Assembly (NCBI GenBank): GCA_045132895.1
Contig: JBGUTC010000050.1
Coordinates: forward strand, 1-30,070
Length of the DNA stretch: 30,070 nt
From: UMGS755 sp045132895
GTDB lineage: Bacteria; Bacillota; Clostridia; UBA1381; UBA9506
Direction: 5' to 3'
In this document: piece by piece, positions 17,565 to 25,832 of the stretch
How the letters are laid out: each line of letters opens with the position of its first letter
Position numbering within the stretch: the stretch's first letter is position 1
Position numbers and translations under genes: made by a program
Notes under the pieces: model-generated
Databases searched by the model: none
The model's input: the letters and a program-made list of their open reading frames with translations, nothing else
What the model was told of the DNA's origin: nothing

Positions 17565-18518
17565 TTACCAGAGTGCGGTATCGTTTGCCTTACGGCTGAT
17601 ATAGTTAGCACCGCAGAGGAAAAGCAGGTTGATCACGGAGTTAAACAAGTTAACTGCCGTTGAGAAGCTCCAGCTCTGTTCCAGAAGACCTTTTCTGTAT
17701 ACATAAGTGGAGATAACGTCGGCAACCTCTAAGGTCGCATCGTTATACAGCAGAATGATTTTTTCATAACCAACGGATAAGATACCGCCGATACTCAAAA
17801 TCAGGACGGTTACGATAGTGGGCACGATACCGGGCAAGGTAATATGCCAGGTCTGCTGCCAACGACCGGCACCGTCAATTTTCGCTGCTTCATAGAGCGC
17901 ACCGTCAATTCCGGTCAGAGCGGCTAAGAAAATAATAGAATCCCAGCCGATTGACTGCCAGATACCACTGATAACATAAATCGGAACGAAATATTCCGGA
18001 TAGTTCAGCATAGTTTTTGACTCTGCGCCAAACAAGGACATAAGATAGGAAATTACACCGCTATCACGGGTAAAATCCTTAACCATACCGCAGATAACGA
18101 CCAAGGAAATGAAGTGCGGCAGGTAGGTTGCGTTCTGCACCAGTTTGGAGAACCTATCGTTTTTCAGTTCGTTTAACAGAAGAGCCAGGATAATCGGCAT
18201 CGGGAAGCCGAAAATCAAAGATGAAAGGCTGATTCTTAAGGTGTTAAACAAAACGTCTCCAAAAGAATAGCTGGTGAAAAAGTCAGCAAAGTGCTTAAAC
18301 CCAACCCAGGGGCTGCCCCAGGAACCTAAGCGGGGCGTAAAATCTTTAAACGCAATCAGCGCACCGTACATAGGCGCATACATAAACAAAATATAATACG
18401 CCAGGACGGGCAGCAAAAGCAGATATAAAGATTTATTTAATTTAAAATCGTTTTTAATGAGTTTGCCCAGTGGCGGACGGTAGTCCTGCACACCGGCTTG
18501 TTTTGTTTTTATCCGCAT
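17565..18518 (-). CDS. lplB: ABC transporter permease, LplB family
   Basis: This 317-residue inner-membrane permease resembles LplB-type sugar transporters. The early part reads L-L-L-L-P-V-L-A-Y-Y, then F-M-Y-A-P-M-Y-G-A-L-I-A-F-K-D-F, which is characteristic of this family. About six membrane segments are seen. The cytoplasmic EAA loop, which docks the ATPase, reads E-A-A-K-I-D-G-A-G-R-W near residue 210. It follows the second permease gene by 32 nt in the same operon. Such permeases pair with a YtcP-type partner and import oligosaccharides, often of pectin or complex glycans. The symbol is a family-level match, and the substrate is not shown by sequence. Confidence 0.92.
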   Translation of the reverse strand: MRIKTKQAGVQDYRPPLGKLIKNDFKLNKSLYLLLLPVLAYYILFMYAPMYGALIAFKDFTPRLGSWGSPWVGFKHFADFFTSYSFGDVLFNTLRISLSSLIFGFPMPIILALLLNELKNDRFSKLVQNATYLPHFISLVVICGMVKDFTRDSGVISYLMSLFGAESKTMLNYPEYFVPIYVISGIWQSIGWDSIIFLAALTGIDGALYEAAKIDGAGRWQQTWHITLPGIVPTIVTVLILSIGGILSVGYEKIILLYNDATLEVADVISTYVYRKGLLEQSWSFSTAVNLFNSVINLLFLCGANYISRKANDTALW

Positions 18519-18550
18519 GTCTTTGCCCTTTCTTTCTATTACAGACTTTT

Positions 18551-19435
18551 TTAACCCTTAACAGCACCGATTAAGACGCCCTTTGTAAAGTACCGTTGCA
18601 GGAACGGATACACTAACAAAATCGGAATCGTTGCAACAACGATGATGGCATACTTAATCGTTTCACCAATGGAATATTGGTCCATCGCCATGGCATCCTG
18701 CCCCATCGAATAGGTATCGTTCTGGATTAGGATTTCACGGAGAATCAACTGAAGCGGGAACTTCGTCCGTTCTTTAATATAGATGCTGGCCGGGAACCAG
18801 GAGTTCCAGTGACCAACCGCATAGTAAAGAACCATAACTGCCAGAATTGACTTAGAAAGCGGGATAACAATTCTGAACAGAACCTGAATATGGCTGGCAC
18901 CGTCCAGTCTCGCAGATTCAATCAGACTCTCCGGAATCGTTGAGAAAGAGGTACGCATGATAATCAGGTAATAAGTCGTAATAGCCGTTGGCAGGATCAA
19001 TGCCAGATAGGAATTGCCCAAGTGATATGTACGAGTAATTAACAGGTATGTCGGGATCAGACCGCCTGAAATAAACATGGTAATCGTAATCAGACGCATG
19101 ACGATACCTGACCAGAGTACATTTTTCTGAGACAAACAGTAAGCTGCGATAGAGGTCAGGATGATGTTGACAAAGGTTCCGCCAACAACGATGCTGATGG
19201 TGTTGATATAGCCTCTGACAATCATGGCATTCTTAAACACACCTTCATATGCCGCCAGACTGAAGCCGTCAGGCACTAAAAGCAATCCCGTGTGAGCGAT
19301 TAGTTTATCGCTCACACTAAAGGATGCACATACTACATACCAGATCGGATAAAACATGATGACTGTTAAAATCAGCATGAGTATGACATTGAAAACATTA
19401 AATATTCTTTCAGAAAGTGGGGTTTGTATTTTCAT
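18551..19435 (-). CDS. ytcP: Carbohydrate ABC transporter permease, YtcP family
   Basis: This 294-residue permease has about six membrane segments. It reads M-F-Y-P-I-W-Y-V-V early, the EAA loop E-S-A-R-L-D-G-A-S-H near residue 175, and V-Y-P-F-L-Q-R-Y-F-T-K-G-V-L-I-G-A-V-K-G at the C-terminus. That last segment is a hallmark of the CUT1 YtcP group. It forms the heterodimeric channel with the LplB-type protein. The gene starts 21 nt after the binding-protein gene. Its AGGAG lies about 14 nt from the ATG, longer than ideal. No ATPase gene is present in the window. Confidence 0.93.
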   Translation of the reverse strand: MKIQTPLSERIFNVFNVILMLILTVIMFYPIWYVVCASFSVSDKLIAHTGLLLVPDGFSLAAYEGVFKNAMIVRGYINTISIVVGGTFVNIILTSIAAYCLSQKNVLWSGIVMRLITITMFISGGLIPTYLLITRTYHLGNSYLALILPTAITTYYLIIMRTSFSTIPESLIESARLDGASHIQVLFRIVIPLSKSILAVMVLYYAVGHWNSWFPASIYIKERTKFPLQLILREILIQNDTYSMGQDAMAMDQYSIGETIKYAIIVVATIPILLVYPFLQRYFTKGVLIGAVKG

Positions 19436-19456
19436 TCTATGTTCCGGGGCTCCTTT

Positions 19457-21034
19457 TTAACGGTTCAGATAACGATTCAGAGCTGCAGTCTGAACTTCCA
19501 TAGCACGTTCAACACCCAGCTGCTTCAGCGTATCAACGAACTTATCGAAGTTTTCGATGGGTTCGATACCGTTAATAAACTTAACAATCATCTGGTCTCT
19601 GTACTTATCAACCTCAGTCATAATCTTCGCATATTCAGCGTTTTCTTCTGTGGTCGGGGTTAAGAGAGGCAGCGTGTATTTAGCGCTTTCTTCAAAACCA
19701 ACTGTCCAGTTTTCCAGAGCTGTCTTCTGCTGCGGCAGGCTGTAGTACTGGTGGATGTAACGCTTATCCAGAACGAAAGAACCACCGTTACCAGCCAGCA
19801 TGTGCAGACCCAGTGCCTGAGAAACAGTTAAACCGTCGGGGTTGTTCATGATCAGGTCGGAGTAAACAGGTTCGCCGTCAACAACGTTATGTGCGATACC
19901 TTCGATACCGAAGTTTGCCAGCATGTGACCTTCTTCTGTGTAAACATAGTCAAGGAATTTTGCTGCCAGAGCCGGGTTCTTAGCCTGGGTGGTGATGGAT
20001 GCACCGGTACCGGTGATGTTAGTCATCATGGGGATGCATTTGGTAGGTTCGCCGCTGTAGGTCGGGAACGGAACAGCCAGAAGGTCGAAGTTCGGGTCAT
20101 TTGCAGCGCCGCTCTTCATGTACTGACCAATACCGCCACCACCGGAGGTAATGGTTGCACCGGTTTTACCGGTTAAGATCTGGCTATCGATTAACTTCTT
20201 GTCGACAGATACCAGGTTCTTATCCAAAAGACCGTTATCAAACCATTCACGAATGGTGGTCAGAGCCTTTTTGAACTCAGGCTGAATTGCAGGATATTTC
20301 ACAACGCCGTCTTCAACGTATGTATCAAAGCGCGCATCGAACATGTTGAAGAAGTAGCAAATGTTACCATAGTTGAAAGAGAAAGGAGCTTCTGCGCCTT
20401 TTTCATCTTTAAATGCTGTCAGCATCTTTGTCCAGTCATCAACAGACTTGGGAGCTTCGAGACCTAAATCGCGGAGCCAGTCAGCACGAACAACAGGACC
20501 GGAAACGGTTAACAGTTCATCGCCATCCTGAATATTCAGGAAGGAGAAGTAGTTACCTGCGTCAGTCTTGGAACCCTTGTCATAGTCAGGATGCTGTTCC
20601 AAGAAACCGAAGAATGCGGGTGCATATTCTTTATATTCGTCTAACGGAAGAATAACCGCATCATCGATTGCTTTCTGAGGACCACCGGGATAGAGGTTCC
20701 AGCTATTCAGCACGATGTCAGGCAGGTCGTTAGAAGAAATCATCAGGTTGAGTGCTTCTGTTTCCTGACCGGCTGCCGGATGCTGGTAATTAACCTTAAC
20801 ACCGGTTCTCTTTTCCAATTCCTGAGCAATTTCGGTAGCACCGAAGTTGTCAACAGATGTAGAAATATTAACACCTAATGCGCGCCAATAGGTCAGAGTC
20901 TCATCTGTTTGAATCGGATAAGATGAAAGGTCTGTGGTTGTTCCTGTGGATGCTTTGTCTTTCGGGCCGCCGCAAGCTGTCAGCAGCAGGGAAACGCCAA
21001 GAGCAAATGCCAGGATTCTTGTTGTTTTTTTCAT
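19457..21034 (-). CDS. Extracellular solute-binding lipoprotein of the sugar ABC transporter
   Basis: This 525-residue protein begins with a lipoprotein signal and lipobox L-L-T-A-C21-G-G, so Cys21 is probably lipidated and holds the protein at the outer face of the membrane. Size and texture match the LipO/YtcQ type that accompanies LplB/YtcP: an early L-T-Y-W-R segment, N-D-L-P-D-I-V-L-N-S-W and many aromatic residues. It delivers oligosaccharides to the two permeases encoded directly downstream. It is the first gene of the transporter operon, with AAAGGAG upstream of the ATG and a sigma-A promoter at 21074-21102. A shared direct repeat lies upstream of the -35, which implies induction with the SGNH and DUF4838 genes. 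Confidence 0.93.
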   Translation of the reverse strand: MKKTTRILAFALGVSLLLTACGGPKDKASTGTTTDLSSYPIQTDETLTYWRALGVNISTSVDNFGATEIAQELEKRTGVKVNYQHPAAGQETEALNLMISSNDLPDIVLNSWNLYPGGPQKAIDDAVILPLDEYKEYAPAFFGFLEQHPDYDKGSKTDAGNYFSFLNIQDGDELLTVSGPVVRADWLRDLGLEAPKSVDDWTKMLTAFKDEKGAEAPFSFNYGNICYFFNMFDARFDTYVEDGVVKYPAIQPEFKKALTTIREWFDNGLLDKNLVSVDKKLIDSQILTGKTGATITSGGGGIGQYMKSGAANDPNFDLLAVPFPTYSGEPTKCIPMMTNITGTGASITTQAKNPALAAKFLDYVYTEEGHMLANFGIEGIAHNVVDGEPVYSDLIMNNPDGLTVSQALGLHMLAGNGGSFVLDKRYIHQYYSLPQQKTALENWTVGFEESAKYTLPLLTPTTEENAEYAKIMTEVDKYRDQMIVKFINGIEPIENFDKFVDTLKQLGVERAMEVQTAALNRYLNR

Positions 21035-21073
21035 AATATCTCTCCTTTAAATAAAATTATTGTCTACAATATC

Positions 21074-21102
21074 ATTTTACATGAAATATCTCTATTTATC
21101 AA
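21074..21102 (-). promoter_or_regulatory. Sigma-A promoter of the transporter operon
   Basis: On the minus strand, -35 TTGATA (21097-21102) and -10 TAAAAT (21074-21079) are separated by 17 bp. The start codon of the binding-protein gene is about 40 nt downstream of the -10 box. A TGTCAC repeat touches the -35 box on its upstream side. Confidence 0.7.
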
Positions 21103-21128
21103 GTGACAAAATCAAAAGGTGAATGACA
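21103..21128 (-). promoter_or_regulatory. Direct-repeat operator TGTCAT-N14-TGTCAC
   Basis: On the minus strand TGTCAT (21123-21128) and TGTCAC (21103-21108) are 20 bp apart start to start, about two helical turns. The second half-site directly abuts the -35 box. The same arrangement occurs at 23407-23432 and 28284-28309. A tandem arrangement touching -35 is typical of AraC-type activators. Which regulator binds is not shown by the sequence. Confidence 0.65.
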
Positions 21129-21129
21129 A

Positions 21130-21267
21130 TATTTCAAAATTTAATAGAAACCCTGCTTTTTCTGGTTGAATAAGGGGTTTTTGAGAAAAAATTTTCCACT
21201 TTTTCTAGAATTTACATTTTGCAGATTTCATAAAACTTGACATAAAAACTTTGGAGAAATTTAACGA
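21130..21267. other. AT-rich spacer upstream of the transporter operon
   Basis: Together with the adjoining operator, promoter and terminator this belongs to a 314-bp gene-free interval (21035-21348). The spacer is strongly AT-rich. It contains a weak inverted repeat (AAACCC near 21150 and GGGTTTT near 21176). I see no further gene, promoter or conserved structure in it. Confidence 0.5.
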
Positions 21268-21319
21268 TAAAAAACCGCCGAATTATGTAAAGTTTTTTCA
21301 CTTTACATAATTCGGCGGT
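21268..21319 (-). terminator. Rho-independent terminator of the SGNH esterase gene
   Basis: A perfect 19-bp stem pairs 21274-21292 with 21301-21319 around an 8-nt loop. On the minus strand it is followed by a T-run (21268-21273). It starts 30 nt after the stop codon of the SGNH gene and separates that transcript from the transporter operon. Confidence 0.93.
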
Positions 21320-21348
21320 CAACTTTTACTTTACTTCACACAGTAAAA

Positions 21349-23334
21349 TTAATAACCATAACCCAAGTTCGGATAAGTAATCGTTTTATTTAAGTTGGTT
21401 ACATAATCTGACAGGGAGATATCAAGTGCTTTAATCAGACGCGCGGTCTCTTTTGCAAAGGTATCCGCTCCGTACAGAGTCAGATGGGTTGCATCAGTTT
21501 TGAGATTGCTCTCAATCCATTGATCACCCAAATATTCTCGATCCGGATTGGTTTCGTCAGGATTGTAGATTGACATTGCAGCTTTGGGATCATCCTTATA
21601 GACATCCCAGTTATAGTAAGCATCCATGAAGTAATATCTTCTAGAATCATCATCAAACTTAGCATCGGGACCAATGAGTTCAGATGTTGCCTTCGTCATA
21701 TCGATAGAAACAAAGCCGGCTACACCACTTGCGTCTAAAGAATTCATCAAGCCGTAAAGTCTTTCCAGATAGTCTTCTCCGCCATAGGTAAAGTTATCAG
21801 TATCAACAAATTTACCATTTGAATCAAAAGTAACAGTAAAGGTACCATTGGCATCTTCAGTTGTAAAACGACGATCAATAATCGGCGTAGATAAAATCAC
21901 GTTCACACCTTTGGCAGTCAGCGTATTAAACATATAGGTCAGGTTGTTAATATATGTATCTGCACCAATTCTGTTACGAGAATCATTTGTACCAAGTTGA
22001 ATCATAACGTAATCACCAACAGAGGATTCGCTCAACGTTGCATTCCATCTACTGTTTTCTGCATTAGTGCTATATAATGTTGAGTTGGTGGTTGCGCCGG
22101 ATGTTGCCTTAGACGTTACAGTAACACCATTAAAATAGGTGCCCATCTGCTGAGCAATACCGCTGATAGGATATTGATAACTAAAATAATGATGATTGAT
22201 ACTATCACCAACAACAAAAAGTTTCGGCGCAGGACTTGACTTATATGCAAAAGTTACAGGCTCTTCTAAAGGCTTTAAACTTGTCATGTCATCCCAGAAG
22301 AAAATTTTCAACTCGCCGTTTGTTACATCGGTACTATCTTCCGGCAGATCCATCTGTACATCCAATGTCGCTTCGCCACTTGCATTAAAATCGCTCGCTG
22401 TAAAGGCAACAGACTTAACAGATTTGAGTTCCTTATTTGCATTGTAATAAGCAAAAATCGCTGTTCCGGATCCGTCAGCAGAAGACGCTTTAGAAATCTT
22501 TGCAGTTTCAAGTTGTCCCCCAGCCTGCGGGCCATAAGTGAACATATTATCTGAGCCTGTATATAAGATGCTCTTACCTTCATAAGAAGTTGTCGACGTA
22601 ATAGACTCAACTTTGATGTTGTCAACATAGATTACGTTTCTACCACGATTTTCTCTCTGTGAGAATAAATTGATATGATTGATAGAAGGAGCTGCATTAG
22701 CAGAACCCAAGTAGATATCATCAACATACCATGAAAAAGTTCCCTGTGTGTAGTCAATGATAAATTTATGCGTTCTCCACGTATTGGGTGTACTTAAATA
22801 CGTTCTGATCTCATTAGATGACGGATAGATAAACTTACTACCCTGCAGAACCATGAACCAGTTGTCAGTGTCAGTAACTCCTGCCGCTTGTGGATCCCAG
22901 ATGTTCAAATTACCAATAGGTTCAATACCCAATGGGAAACCTTTTGCAACCGTTTGCTCATAACGAACATCCAGAGAGATTTCTACAACGCCACTATTTA
23001 ATGTCGCATTGTCTTTTAAAAAGGTCTTTGCCTGCATAGGTGCAGAACCTGTATTATTGGCAGATCTCTTCAATTTCAATACCATATTAGAGGCATCCGC
23101 AGGATCAGCAACAATTTCCATTGTCGCATCAGCGTAAGCAGTCGTAACGAGCGCCCAAGAACCATAGTTAGAGGCATCGCCAACTGTGGTCGAGCCTAAG
23201 AATGCACTCTTTGTCGTTGTGCCAAAGGTTTCATTCAGGTACTCGGTTTCTACACGAGTGGCTGCCATGGTGCTCGGTACGAATAATGTTGACAGCAACA
23301 TAACGGTCAGCAAAACTGAAAGTAATTTTTTCAT
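21349..23334 (-). CDS. Secreted SGNH esterase, rhamnogalacturonan acetylesterase-like (CE12-like), with LamG-like domain
   Basis: This 661-residue protein has a signal peptide (1-24, cleavage near S-T-M-A-A), a LamG-like domain (about 28-245), a beta module (about 258-365, ending K-I-F-F-W-D-D then L-K-P-L) and a C-terminal SGNH hydrolase domain (about 370-645). The catalytic serine lies in G-D-S378-I-N. The oxyanion Asn is in G-T-N450-D, and the Asp-His pair is D614-A-T-H617. The D-x-T-H-L-T-L-Y-G-A context matches YesT/RGAE-type acetylesterases, which remove acetyl groups from rhamnogalacturonan. Other deacetylases of the SGNH fold remain possible. It has its own promoter and a strong terminator. 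The promoter shares the TGTCAC repeat with the transporter and DUF4838 operons, which supports a common inducer. Confidence 0.88.
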   Translation of the reverse strand: MKKLLSVLLTVMLLSTLFVPSTMAATRVETEYLNETFGTTTKSAFLGSTTVGDASNYGSWALVTTAYADATMEIVADPADASNMVLKLKRSANNTGSAPMQAKTFLKDNATLNSGVVEISLDVRYEQTVAKGFPLGIEPIGNLNIWDPQAAGVTDTDNWFMVLQGSKFIYPSSNEIRTYLSTPNTWRTHKFIIDYTQGTFSWYVDDIYLGSANAAPSINHINLFSQRENRGRNVIYVDNIKVESITSTTSYEGKSILYTGSDNMFTYGPQAGGQLETAKISKASSADGSGTAIFAYYNANKELKSVKSVAFTASDFNASGEATLDVQMDLPEDSTDVTNGELKIFFWDDMTSLKPLEEPVTFAYKSSPAPKLFVVGDSINHHYFSYQYPISGIAQQMGTYFNGVTVTSKATSGATTNSTLYSTNAENSRWNATLSESSVGDYVMIQLGTNDSRNRIGADTYINNLTYMFNTLTAKGVNVILSTPIIDRRFTTEDANGTFTVTFDSNGKFVDTDNFTYGGEDYLERLYGLMNSLDASGVAGFVSIDMTKATSELIGPDAKFDDDSRRYYFMDAYYNWDVYKDDPKAAMSIYNPDETNPDREYLGDQWIESNLKTDATHLTLYGADTFAKETARLIKALDISLSDYVTNLNKTITYPNLGYGY

Positions 23335-23376
23335 GACTTCACTTTCCTTTCTCCGTTTAATTAATAAGGTAAATAT

Positions 23377-23406
23377 ATTGTATCACGGGACAATAAAACG
23401 ATTCAA
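23377..23406 (-). promoter_or_regulatory. Extended -10 promoter of the SGNH esterase gene
   Basis: On the minus strand -35 TTGAAT (23401-23406) and -10 TACAAT (23377-23382) are 18 bp apart. TG one base upstream of the -10 (23384-23385) makes it an extended -10. It lies in the 122-nt gap downstream of a DUF4838 gene and drives the esterase independently. Confidence 0.72.
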
Positions 23407-23448
23407 GTGACAATTTTAGCTTTCGGGTGACAAAATTGTCACTGTCAT
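23407..23448 (-). promoter_or_regulatory. Direct-repeat operator TGTCAC-N14-TGTCAC plus inverted half-sites
   Basis: On the minus strand TGTCAC occurs at 23407-23412 and 23427-23432, 20 bp apart, with the proximal copy abutting the -35 box. The intervening sequence includes GCTAAAA, as at the DUF4838 promoter. On the opposite strand TGTCAC at 23437-23442 forms GTGACAA-AA-TTGTCAC with the distal half-site, and TGTCAT follows at 23443-23448. This site is therefore richer than the other two. It ends 9 nt from the stop of the preceding gene. Confidence 0.68.
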
Positions 23449-23456
23449 TCCCTGTC

Positions 23457-25817
23457 TTATTTCCGGACAACGATGGCCCGGTCCAGATAAATCGCCTCTT
23501 CACTACCCTTTTTGCCGCCATACATTTCGCCGGTGAACTTCATGGACAAATAAACGTCACAAGCATCCATGGGGAACGCCACAGAAATACCGGACAGGCT
23601 GAGCCACTCAAAGTTGCTACCGAAAATGTCCACACGGGTGTCGCCATATTTTCCGATATTGTCTGCAGAACCGATTTTATAAAGATGGTATGCATCCGGT
23701 ACGATATCCTCTTTAAACAGTTCCACACCGTCAATATATTCACCGTTCTGCTGAATGCGGATGGTAATACCGCCACTATACTCGTCCTCTTTACTTGTGG
23801 TGAACAAAACCATCATCTGCAAGGGATCAGACTCCGGCGTCCGCTGAATTTTCTGAACTCTACCCAACGCAGAATCAGAGTCATCCACGTAGGAAATACC
23901 GTAATCCGGCATGTCGCTGATATGACGGCTGGAATTTTTGTAGAAGAACTGATAGGCATCTTCCGCATTGACATCAGACAGTTCTGCCGGCAGAGGTGCT
24001 GATTCCTCAATCAAGGTCATATTCCCATAGTAAGCAATCTCATCGTCAAGCGCTTTACTATCAGCTTCAAATTTTGGATGCTTCTTCGCATCTTCCAGGC
24101 CTTCAATTACCATTTTCCGTAATTCTTCCGGATCAAATTCAAAAGCAACCCCCTGGCGAACCGCTATTTTCTTTAAATCAAAAAATTTTACCAGCATGCT
24201 ACCCACCAGAAGAGTCCTGATATACCGTACACGGGATTCAAGCACAGAATCGCCCTTAACAGCGTCTAATGCCTGATTCAGAATCTCCATACCCTTAACC
24301 ACGGTTCTGGCATCTAAATAGTTAAAATGCATACTTTCTATGATACAGAAGACAGAAAAATCATGCTCTAAAGCGCAGGCGTTGATTAATTCAATATAAT
24401 CTCTGACATAGTCGCCGGCAGCGCCATAAAACTTAGGCAAAAAGTCATTGAGCAAGGTTTCTTCATCCAGATATGGATCTTCGCACAGGTGCACCAGCAT
24501 ATACTGCAACAGTTCCCACATATCTGTAGATAATTTTTCATTTTCTACGAAAATACCGGAAATACCGCACTCATAAAAGGTTCTTAACAACTGGCAGAGA
24601 CGCTTGGAAATCGGCAGGGGCATATCAATAAACAGATTATACATATATTCCCAGATATAGTAAGCACAATCTGCCTTTTTACAAACCTCTCCCCACTGAT
24701 ATAGCAAACGTTTATAGTTCTCATTGCCGCGGTTTTCTGTATCGTGAATGATGTCTTCAAAGACATGAGCCATTTTAAGAATCACATTCTTGTCCGGCAA
24801 GGTGCCATCCTTGGGCGGTTCTATATGTGCTGCATAGGAAGACCCACTGATCAATACATCCGGATGATGCTCTCCCACTCCACGGGCAATCTTATTGACA
24901 AATTGCAAAATATAGCCGCTGGGTCCGGATTTTTCGATAGATGCCTTACATGCTTCACATTGACAAAAACCACCTAAAAAGTCCGGGCAGGAAACATCAT
25001 AGAAAATGGGAATGGGGACGCCGGTTTCTTTTTCCAGCGCCTTATCTTCCTCAATACAGACCATAATTTTTTCCAGTAACGCTTCATATAAGCCCTCACT
25101 ACTTAAGCAGTAATGCCCATGAGGGATTCGTTTGCCTTCAGCGTCGCTCCAGGCAAACCACTCAGGATGATCCTCATAGTACTCTGCCGAAGGCAGAATT
25201 TTATTCAAAGTATGCGTATGGTGCGGACGAGCCATGTGAATCGCGCCGCCAAAACGCCGCACACCACCAGGATAATTACCATACGCTCCTTCTGCCAGGC
25301 CGTCATCACCTACGACGTTACCACGGGTTCTGGCACTATAATAAAAGTCTTTCAGGTGCATATTGGCAAGAATCTTTCTGTAAGAAAAGGCAGGGGTGCC
25401 CTCTTTCACACAATCTTCTTCCAGAGACAGTTCGTCTGTTTCGGGGATATATTCTTCCCAATCAGACCACCAACGAACACCGACAACATCTTCCAGAAAA
25501 TGATAAACAGCATAGATAATACCACGGTCGTCCGGATTAACACCACCGGTTAAAATCACATTGCCGTCATGCATTTTAATAATCCAGTTTTCCACAGAAG
25601 TTCCGCAAACCCCCGCTGCTTCAGCATAAGCAGTACGTCCAATATAAAAACCCATTCCATTTGCGGCATTTTCGGTGCAAATAGGAAGACATACGCCGTA
25701 GACTTTCTCTAAATAACACCGGAGTTCCTCTGATGCTGTTATTTCAACAGGCGTTGCATCATTGGGAACCACAATGCTATAAGCCGTTTCCTGATTTAAA
25801 ATAATGGTGGTTTTCAT
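23457..25817 (-). CDS. DUF4838 protein, predicted cytoplasmic glycoside hydrolase (paralog 1)
   Basis: This 786-residue protein has no signal peptide. The N-terminal ~130 residues look like the GH67-type accessory beta domain (A-S-E-E-L-R-C-Y-L-E-K, then G-F-Y-I-G-R-T). A DUF4838-type alpha/beta region follows, with H-P-E-W-F-A-W, a G-x-x-C-L-S motif, a Cys cluster C285-Q-C-E-A-C290, and W-E-Y-M-Y-N. The last ~170 residues form a beta-rich tail. DUF4838 is recognised from carbohydrate loci, and its enzyme activity is not firmly known to me. A TIM-barrel hydrolase related to alpha-glucuronidases is the likely class. It lies 15 nt after its paralog and shares that promoter. AGGAG precedes the ATG. 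Cytoplasmic location suggests action on imported oligosaccharides. Confidence 0.82.
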   Translation of the reverse strand: MKTTIILNQETAYSIVVPNDATPVEITASEELRCYLEKVYGVCLPICTENAANGMGFYIGRTAYAEAAGVCGTSVENWIIKMHDGNVILTGGVNPDDRGIIYAVYHFLEDVVGVRWWSDWEEYIPETDELSLEEDCVKEGTPAFSYRKILANMHLKDFYYSARTRGNVVGDDGLAEGAYGNYPGGVRRFGGAIHMARPHHTHTLNKILPSAEYYEDHPEWFAWSDAEGKRIPHGHYCLSSEGLYEALLEKIMVCIEEDKALEKETGVPIPIFYDVSCPDFLGGFCQCEACKASIEKSGPSGYILQFVNKIARGVGEHHPDVLISGSSYAAHIEPPKDGTLPDKNVILKMAHVFEDIIHDTENRGNENYKRLLYQWGEVCKKADCAYYIWEYMYNLFIDMPLPISKRLCQLLRTFYECGISGIFVENEKLSTDMWELLQYMLVHLCEDPYLDEETLLNDFLPKFYGAAGDYVRDYIELINACALEHDFSVFCIIESMHFNYLDARTVVKGMEILNQALDAVKGDSVLESRVRYIRTLLVGSMLVKFFDLKKIAVRQGVAFEFDPEELRKMVIEGLEDAKKHPKFEADSKALDDEIAYYGNMTLIEESAPLPAELSDVNAEDAYQFFYKNSSRHISDMPDYGISYVDDSDSALGRVQKIQRTPESDPLQMMVLFTTSKEDEYSGGITIRIQQNGEYIDGVELFKEDIVPDAYHLYKIGSADNIGKYGDTRVDIFGSNFEWLSLSGISVAFPMDACDVYLSMKFTGEMYGGKKGSEEAIYLDRAIVVRK

Positions 25818-25832
25818 AAATATTCTCCTAAA

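Noticed and set aside
17463..17663. Small plus-strand frame across the 134-bp palindrome
   Set aside because: It overlaps the permease gene and a structured element, with no translation signal.
21150..21182. Inverted repeat AAACCC...GGGTTTT as a plus-strand terminator
   Set aside because: Arms are short with a long loop, and no plus-strand gene ends there.
23427..23442. GTGACAA-AA-TTGTCAC as a terminator of the DUF4838 operon
   Set aside because: The stem is only 7 bp with a 2-nt loop and no U-tract, so it fits an operator better than a terminator.
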